Below are positions 7,272-8,705 of a stretch of 8,705 nucleotides of DNA, in pieces. The notes below the pieces were generated by a model that was not told the origin of the DNA, made no database searches, and was given only the letters and a program-made list of their open reading frames with translations. Each line of letters begins with the position of its first letter. The stretch's first letter is position 1. The DNA comes from UBA1205 sp045598105 (GTDB taxonomy: Bacteria; Bacteroidota; Bacteroidia; Bacteroidales; WCHB1-69), in NCBI GenBank assembly GCA_045598105.1, contig JAZLLK010000106.1, forward strand, positions 1 to 8,705, given 5' to 3'. The translations under genes were made by a program, and so were the position numbers.

Positions 7272-7279
7272 CAAAGATA
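7272..7279 (-). promoter_or_regulatory. -7 box for the pdxA operon
   Basis: On the - strand this reads TATCTTTG, matching the Bacteroidota -7 consensus TAnnTTTG. It ends 26 bases before the pdxA start codon, leaving a leader of about 20 bases. No -33 TTTG lies at the usual 19-21 base spacing, which is often weak in this phylum. Confidence 0.55.
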
Positions 7280-7447
7280 CCATTTTTTTATTTATCTTTT
7301 TTTTATAATGAAAAAATAAAAAAAATCACACCTTTTACCACATAGCTAAGAACAATTTTCACAAAACAAAATTACCATACATAAAACCAAAGATAAATAC
7401 TTCCACATTTTTTTTATTATCTGCTTATATCATTTATATTTTTTTAC

Positions 7448-7455
7448 TATCTTTG
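7448..7455 (+). promoter_or_regulatory. -7 box for the second RHS gene
   Basis: TATCTTTG matches TAnnTTTG on the + strand, 44 bases before the ATG at 7500. The upstream 20-base spacing has only poly-T and AT sequence, with no good -33 element. Confidence 0.5.
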
Positions 7456-7499
7456 CATATTTAATTACTAAATTAATAATGCTAAATACATAACCCGTA

Positions 7500-8705
7500 A
7501 TGCACCGCACACTTTGTAGCATATTATACTCACACTCCCTCACCGGCAGGCTGCTGCCCGTGCTGATAGTGCTGTGTCTGTGGAACATGAGCGGTGCTTA
7601 TGCTTACGCCGATACCGATACCGCACGCACCAATACCGTATGCTATAATAACAGAAGCATACACACCGCCGGCCGGCTCATAGCCGAGGTGGTACGGGAC
7701 TCCGCCGGTAATAAATATATACAAACAGTACACACTCTCCAAGCCGATACCATAGATACCATAGGCGGAGCCGCCAGGGTATTTCCACACGTGAGTGCCA
7801 CCCGCACCTGCTACTATGAAGGGCAGCCTGATGCTCAAATAACACAAACACATACTTTTACCTACGAAAACACCTACGGTAACCTTGTACAGCATACGGA
7901 GACCTCCACCGATATGGAAAAAATTACGGCAAATATTTCCTACCATCCGCAATATAATAATAACCATTGCGTTAATAAGGTAAGCAATGTGGAAGTGCGG
8001 GACGAGGCCGGCCGATTGCTACGCCGCCGCACCACAGACTTGGACGCTATGGGACATATTACCGCCATACACGACTACTTTGATAGCACGCACTGTCTGA
8101 GCACCCGCATGGAATACGATACCTACGGGAATATTACCGCCGTGCACGGTCCCAATACTTCCACTTACTATGCCTACGATAGCGTAATTCACACTTATCC
8201 CGTGGAAATAAGGGATACTTTTGGCATAGCCTCTTATATGCAGGATTATGACTACCGTTTCGGCGTGCCGCGTACCATAGTTGACCGTGCCGGCAACCGC
8301 ATGGAATACACCTTGGACGCTTGGGGCAGAACCCTCACCATAAGAGGACCTAAGGAGATAGCCACCAACCAACCCTATACCATCCGCCACAGCTATTTCG
8401 GCAAGGACAGTCTAAAGGCCTATGCTTCCTCATTGACAGAGCATTACGACCCGCAACACCCGGGCAACAGCATAAAAGTCCGCACCTATTGTGACGGTTT
8501 GGGACGCATAGTGCAGACCCGCAAGGAGGCCGCCGTGAACGGCGTGGAAAAACAGGTGGTGAGCGGCTTGCAGCAATACGATGCCTTGGGCAGAGCGGTA
8601 AAAACTTATTATCCCACGGAGGCAGCCCTCTCCGATACGGCATGTGCCTTTGTAACGGGCAGCATTCCTCCCGCCACGGTGATGTATGATGTGTTGGACC
8701 GTCCT
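7500..8705 (+). CDS. RHS/YD-repeat protein, N-terminal part, 3' partial
   Basis: The frame is open from the ATG at 7500 to the end of the window (402 codons) and clearly continues beyond it. An in-frame TAA at 7491 makes this ATG the first possible start. Residues 17-35 form a signal peptide (RLLPVLIVLCLWNMSGAYA) with a likely cut after AYA, so the protein is probably exported. YD-type motifs follow: YGNLVQHTE near 126, DEAGRLLRRRTTDLDAMGHIT from 168, YDTYGNITAVHGP from 206, DRAGNRMEYTLDAWGRTLTIRGP from 262, CDGLGRIVQTRKE from 331, YDALGRAVKTYYP from 360 and YDVLDRP at the window end. The YDPQHPGN and GLGR region resembles the middle part of TcB/RHS proteins of Bacteroidota. A long SpvB-like N-terminal domain, usual in those proteins, is absent. 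Isoleucine use is 16 ATA, 6 ATT and 1 ATC, like the resident operon. Confidence 0.88.
   Translation, partial: MHRTLCSILYSHSLTGRLLPVLIVLCLWNMSGAYAYADTDTARTNTVCYNNRSIHTAGRLIAEVVRDSAGNKYIQTVHTLQADTIDTIGGAARVFPHVSATRTCYYEGQPDAQITQTHTFTYENTYGNLVQHTETSTDMEKITANISYHPQYNNNHCVNKVSNVEVRDEAGRLLRRRTTDLDAMGHITAIHDYFDSTHCLSTRMEYDTYGNITAVHGPNTSTYYAYDSVIHTYPVEIRDTFGIASYMQDYDYRFGVPRTIVDRAGNRMEYTLDAWGRTLTIRGPKEIATNQPYTIRHSYFGKDSLKAYASSLTEHYDPQHPGNSIKVRTYCDGLGRIVQTRKEAAVNGVEKQVVSGLQQYDALGRAVKTYYPTEAALSDTACAFVTGSIPPATVMYDVLDRP

Larger units (their letters stand above)
7246..7499. other. Divergent AT-rich intergenic region between pdxA and the second RHS gene
   Basis: This stretch is very AT-rich, with poly-A and poly-T runs and no credible gene. 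It holds outward-facing -7 boxes at both ends: TATCTTTG on the - strand at 7272-7279 and on the + strand at 7448-7455. A further - strand match (TATCTTTG) lies at 7388-7395. The 9-base words GCAAAGATA (7271-7279) and TATCTTTGC (7448-7456) form an inverted repeat. A five-codon mini-frame (Met-Leu-Asn-Thr-stop, 7479-7493) precedes the RHS start. No convincing -33 TTTG element is seen at the expected spacing for either outer box. Confidence 0.6.

Noticed and set aside
7479..7493. Five-codon mini-frame before the second RHS gene as a leader peptide
   Set aside because: It is too short and has no attenuator structure nearby; expected by chance.
7740..7770. Tandem GATACCATA repeat
   Set aside because: Two copies only, within coding sequence (Asp-Thr-Ile twice); not evidence of a functional repeat.
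7530..8643. Three long open frames on the - strand opposite the second RHS gene
   Set aside because: Their Gly/Val/Ile-rich translations are shadows of the YD-repeat gene, which is continuously open on the + strand with recognisable motifs.

Overview
The window reads as chromosomal DNA from a member of the Bacteroidota. Four things suggest this: a fused MurF–alanine racemase, a gene arrangement typical of that phylum; TAnnTTTG-type -7 promoter boxes; start codons that lack a clear Shine-Dalgarno sequence; and RHS proteins with signal peptides of the kind common in these bacteria. The genus cannot be told from the sequence. Coding is AT-rich, and the housekeeping genes favour ATA for isoleucine.

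Layout. (1) Bases 1-684 (+) are the 3' end of an RHS protein: the last residues of the conserved core, then an AT-rich variable C-terminal tip. A small AT-rich gene at 712-1257 (+) encodes a membrane-anchored protein in the position of an immunity protein. (2) Bases 1258-1494 hold no intact gene. They contain a short open stretch that looks like a decayed RHS core fragment and a weak hairpin. (3) Bases 1495-7245 (-) form a compact run of four genes, transcribed right to left: pdxA, murF-alr fusion, cstA-family transporter, and a secreted protein of unknown function. Gaps are 19-37 bases, so this is probably one operon driven from a promoter just upstream of pdxA. (4) Bases 7246-7499 are an AT-rich divergent intergenic region with a -7 box facing each way. 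(5) Bases 7500-8705 (+) are the 5' part of a second RHS gene, open to the end of the window. It begins with a signal peptide and runs almost directly into YD-type repeats.

How the genes fit together. PdxA contributes to pyridoxal phosphate synthesis, and alanine racemase uses that cofactor. The racemase makes D-alanine, and MurF adds D-Ala-D-Ala to the peptidoglycan precursor. CstA-family proteins are known pyruvate (or peptide) transporters, and pyruvate is one step from alanine. The link between these three is an inference from gene order. The two RHS loci flank this essential operon in the same direction. They look like parts of a toxin-delivery system whose C-terminal tip and immunity gene can be swapped; the tip at the left uses codons very differently from the resident genes.

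I found no CRISPR array, tRNA, rRNA or transposase. The most notable material is the RHS tip and immunity pair, the possible RHS scar beside it, and the apparently short N-terminus of the second RHS gene.
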